NCBI RefSeq assembly: GCF_017991995.1
Contig: NZ_JAGOPN010000005.1
Span: 248,001 to 312,000, forward strand
Reading direction: 5' to 3'
DNA: 64,000 nt
Source: Pseudacidovorax sp.
GTDB taxonomy: Bacteria; Pseudomonadota; Gammaproteobacteria; Burkholderiales; Burkholderiaceae_C
The notes under the pieces were generated by a model, which worked only from the letters and a program-made list of their open reading frames with translations, had not been told where the DNA came from and made no database searches. Position numbers and translations under genes: made by a program. Shown in pieces: positions 62,174-64,000 of the stretch. The first letter of the stretch is position 1, and the number at the start of each line of letters is the position of its first letter.

Positions 62174-63273
62174 CCCGCCGCCTCGGGCGCCAGAACCACG
62201 CGGTTCTTGCCCGTCCGCTTGGCATCGCCCAGGGCCGTGTCGGCACGGCGCATGGCCTGCTCGAGGGCCTCGCCGGGCTGCACAAGCGCCGCGCCGGCGC
62301 TCAGCGTGAGACCCACCCCCTGGGCCGACACGCGCCGCGCCGCCTCCAGCACACCGCCGGCAAAGGCCAGCAGCGCCGCTGGCGAGGCCGCGGGCACCAG
62401 CACGCAGAACTCCTCGCCGCCGGTGCGGCCCGCGAGCGCCTCGCCGGGCAGGCGTTGCAGCAGCCGGCCCACGGCATGCAGGAGTCGGTCACCCACCTCG
62501 TGGCCATGGCGGTCGTTGATGCGCTTGAAGTCGTCCACGTCGAGCGCGATGAGGCCCTGCGGCCCGGACGCCTGTAGCTTCTCCATGGCCACCTCCAGGA
62601 ACCCGCGGCGATTGGCCACGCCGGTCAGGGCGTCCTGGTAGGCCAGGACGGCCAGCGAGGCGGCGGCCGCCACGCGCCGGCGCCGCGCCAGCGCCACGCC
62701 CCGGTGGAGCAGCAGCGCCAACGTGAAGCCGCCCACCACCAGTACCCCACGCAGTGCCTGGCCCGCGGGCCACGGGGCGAAGGCCGCGCCCGGCAGCAGC
62801 ACCAGCCAGACCGTCAGGCTGCACAGCACATAGCTGCGCAGGCGGACCTGCACCAGGCCCAGCACCAGCGACAGCATCAGGCACAGCGGAAGCACCCAGA
62901 GTTCGCCGCCGCCCAGCACGTCGAGCTGGAAGCGGCAGCCGGCGGCCATCGCCACGGTCATCAGGCCCACGCCACTGTCATGTCCGGCGGCGTCGCGCGC
63001 GCCCATGCACAGCGCCAGCCCCACCGCCTGCACGAAGGTCCAGCAGAACAGGGGCAGCGCAAAGGCGGACAGCACAGGCCAGGAGACCCAGAGCGACACG
63101 AGCCAGGCGAAAGCGGCGGCACAGGCCAGCACGCGGGCCGGCTTGCGCAGATGCAGCACCACGTCGTCGTCCAGGCGGCGCGCCTTTTGCGCGGCCGCGC
63201 CGGTCTGGCTGCGTGCAGCCAAGGCGTGCGCCAGCGAGCGCTCCCCCCGGGAATGTGAACCATTGATTGTCAA
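62170..63273 (-). CDS. Membrane diguanylate cyclase (GGDEF), second copy
   Basis: A 367-residue paralogue of the following gene: a cytoplasmic N-terminus, about six helices (residues 50-195), and a GGDEF domain (DALTGVANRRGFLEVAM; ALDVDDFKRINDRHGHEVGD; active site RTGGEEF). It also lacks the RxxD I-site (GEALAGR). The overlap with its partner suggests tandem duplication and joint expression. No known sensory domain name fits the membrane part. Confidence 0.9.
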   Translation of the reverse strand: MTINGSHSRGERSLAHALAARSQTGAAAQKARRLDDDVVLHLRKPARVLACAAAFAWLVSLWVSWPVLSAFALPLFCWTFVQAVGLALCMGARDAAGHDSGVGLMTVAMAAGCRFQLDVLGGGELWVLPLCLMLSLVLGLVQVRLRSYVLCSLTVWLVLLPGAAFAPWPAGQALRGVLVVGGFTLALLLHRGVALARRRRVAAAASLAVLAYQDALTGVANRRGFLEVAMEKLQASGPQGLIALDVDDFKRINDRHGHEVGDRLLHAVGRLLQRLPGEALAGRTGGEEFCVLVPAASPAALLAFAGGVLEAARRVSAQGVGLTLSAGAALVQPGEALEQAMRRADTALGDAKRTGKNRVVLAPEAAG

Positions 63274-63352
63274 AACTTTGTTTCCAGCATGGCCGGACGC
63301 AAGTTAGACAGGAACGGGGGCGCGCTGTGTCAGCCAGCTTCCCCAGGGTGTT

Positions 63353-64000
63353 TCATCCTTGGGGAACAACCGCCTCGGCGTAGTCGTAGAGCTCGCCCAG
63401 CAGCGCCTCTGCACGCTCGTCGGCGTTCTCGGCAAGCGCGTCGATCTCAGCGAAATAGCGGTCCACGTTCAACCAGCCGTCCTCGCCCTCCACCAGGCGC
63501 GCGGTGCGCAGCGCCTCCCACTGGGCGGCTTCTTCCAGGCTCAACGTGGCCGGGAAGTTGCGCGCCCGGTAGCGCAGCACGAGCTCGGCCAGCCGCGCAT
63601 CGTCGAAACCAGCGCGCGCCAGGGCCAACTCCTGGGGCGGCAGCGCGCGCAACTGGTTGAGGCGCCGGCGGTCGGCCGGGCCGATGAAGCCGCCATACAG
63701 GTCTTCATCCACATCCAGCGCCGGGCCGCGAGGCCGATCGAAGAGCTCGCGCCAGCGCTCGCTCAGATCAGGCAGGCCGGCGGCGGTGACGGCATGGCGC
63801 TCGGCCTGCGCCAGGTCGATGCCCCAGCGGCCGGCGGCCATCTCCACCATCTTGGGATTGCCCACCACCATGGGCGACTTGTTGAGGTGGATCGACTTGA
63901 TGGGCAGCCGCGCCACGCCCTCGGGAAGATCGGCGCTGCGGGTGAACAGGCGCAGCCGCATCGTCTCCAGGTCCAGATCGGCCAGTTCGGCCGGGTCGTG
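63353..64000 (-). CDS. sbcB: Exodeoxyribonuclease I, C-terminal part (runs off the window)
   Basis: The frame is open through the right edge of the window, so the gene's N-terminal exonuclease domain lies outside. The visible about 215 residues contain LPIKSIHLNKSPMVV, typical of the SH3-like and C-terminal domains of SbcB, then a helical region ending ELYDYAEAVVPQG. SbcB degrades single-stranded DNA 3' to 5' in repair and recombination. Confidence 0.85.
   Translation of the reverse strand, partial: HDPAELADLDLETMRLRLFTRSADLPEGVARLPIKSIHLNKSPMVVGNPKMVEMAAGRWGIDLAQAERHAVTAAGLPDLSERWRELFDRPRGPALDVDEDLYGGFIGPADRRRLNQLRALPPQELALARAGFDDARLAELVLRYRARNFPATLSLEEAAQWEALRTARLVEGEDGWLNVDRYFAEIDALAENADERAEALLGELYDYAEAVVPQG

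Overview
The window is uniformly GC-rich, densely coded DNA (roughly 70% GC by eye) typical of a Burkholderiales betaproteobacterium, most likely a Comamonadaceae-type soil or plant-associated heterotroph. Supporting signs are the EarP/EF-P pair with the Arg32-type EF-P, two Bug/TctC solute-binding proteins, the block uvrC - pgsA - HU - tRNA-Val - ppiD - tRNA-His, many ATGA/GTGA start-stop overlaps, and an in-frame copy of the dispersed repeat that reads VRPEPVEG. No rRNA, CRISPR array, prophage or insertion sequence was seen.

Layout. (1) 1-2875: the distal end of a Nit1C/MSMEG_0565-0572-type nitrilase cluster (glycosyltransferase, small NitG-like protein, NitH-like flavoprotein). (2) 2892-13471, minus strand: one operon of a LysR regulator, an FAD oxidoreductase, a complete peptide-type ABC importer, a BAAT-type hydrolase and a CMD/AhpD peroxidase-like fusion, joined mostly by 4-nt overlaps. 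(3) 13472-25700: an accessory stretch with small orphan genes, a secreted NUC1 nuclease, an unusual tandem-voltage-sensor potassium channel, a decayed type II secretion/pilin locus (GspF, a frameshifted pilin-like gene, a DUF11-GspE chimera), DUF11-type surface proteins, a winged-helix regulator and a serine recombinase beside palindromic repeats. (4) 25699-33427: housekeeping block (tRNA-His, ppiD, tRNA-Val, HU, pgsA, uvrC) and a lipoprotein gamma-glutamyltransferase. (5) 33543-38849: two Bug proteins, an HMG-CoA-lyase-like enzyme, a CaiB/BaiF CoA-transferase and a divergent LysR regulator, probably an organic-acid catabolic module. (6) 38846-41640: earP, efp and a LOG-family protein. (7) 41946-52979: a large nitrogen-compound catabolic locus: GntR regulator, arylmalonate-decarboxylase-like protein, polyamine-type ABC importer, CDA-fold deaminase, amidohydrolase, PuuE-like ring-opening hydrolase, a cysteine-less racemase homologue and an amidase. 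(8) 52998-55907: VapBC with a palindromic operator, coupled to pbpC. (9) 55975-60907: OmpR-type two-component system, secreted protein, EF-hand protein, sterol-desaturase-like protein and an esterase. (10) 61007-64000: two overlapping diguanylate cyclases and the 3' part of sbcB (exonuclease I).

How the genes work together. The two large importer loci (2 and 7) each combine uptake, regulation and several hydrolases or oxidoreductases, so each probably handles one imported compound from entry to central metabolism; the substrate cannot be read from sequence. Region 3 looks like an eroding surface-appendage or secretion island with recombinase and homopolymer features suggestive of variable expression. 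The parts most worth following up are the double-voltage-sensor channel, the DUF11-GspE chimera with its recombinase neighbourhood, and the 41.9-53.0 kb catabolic locus.
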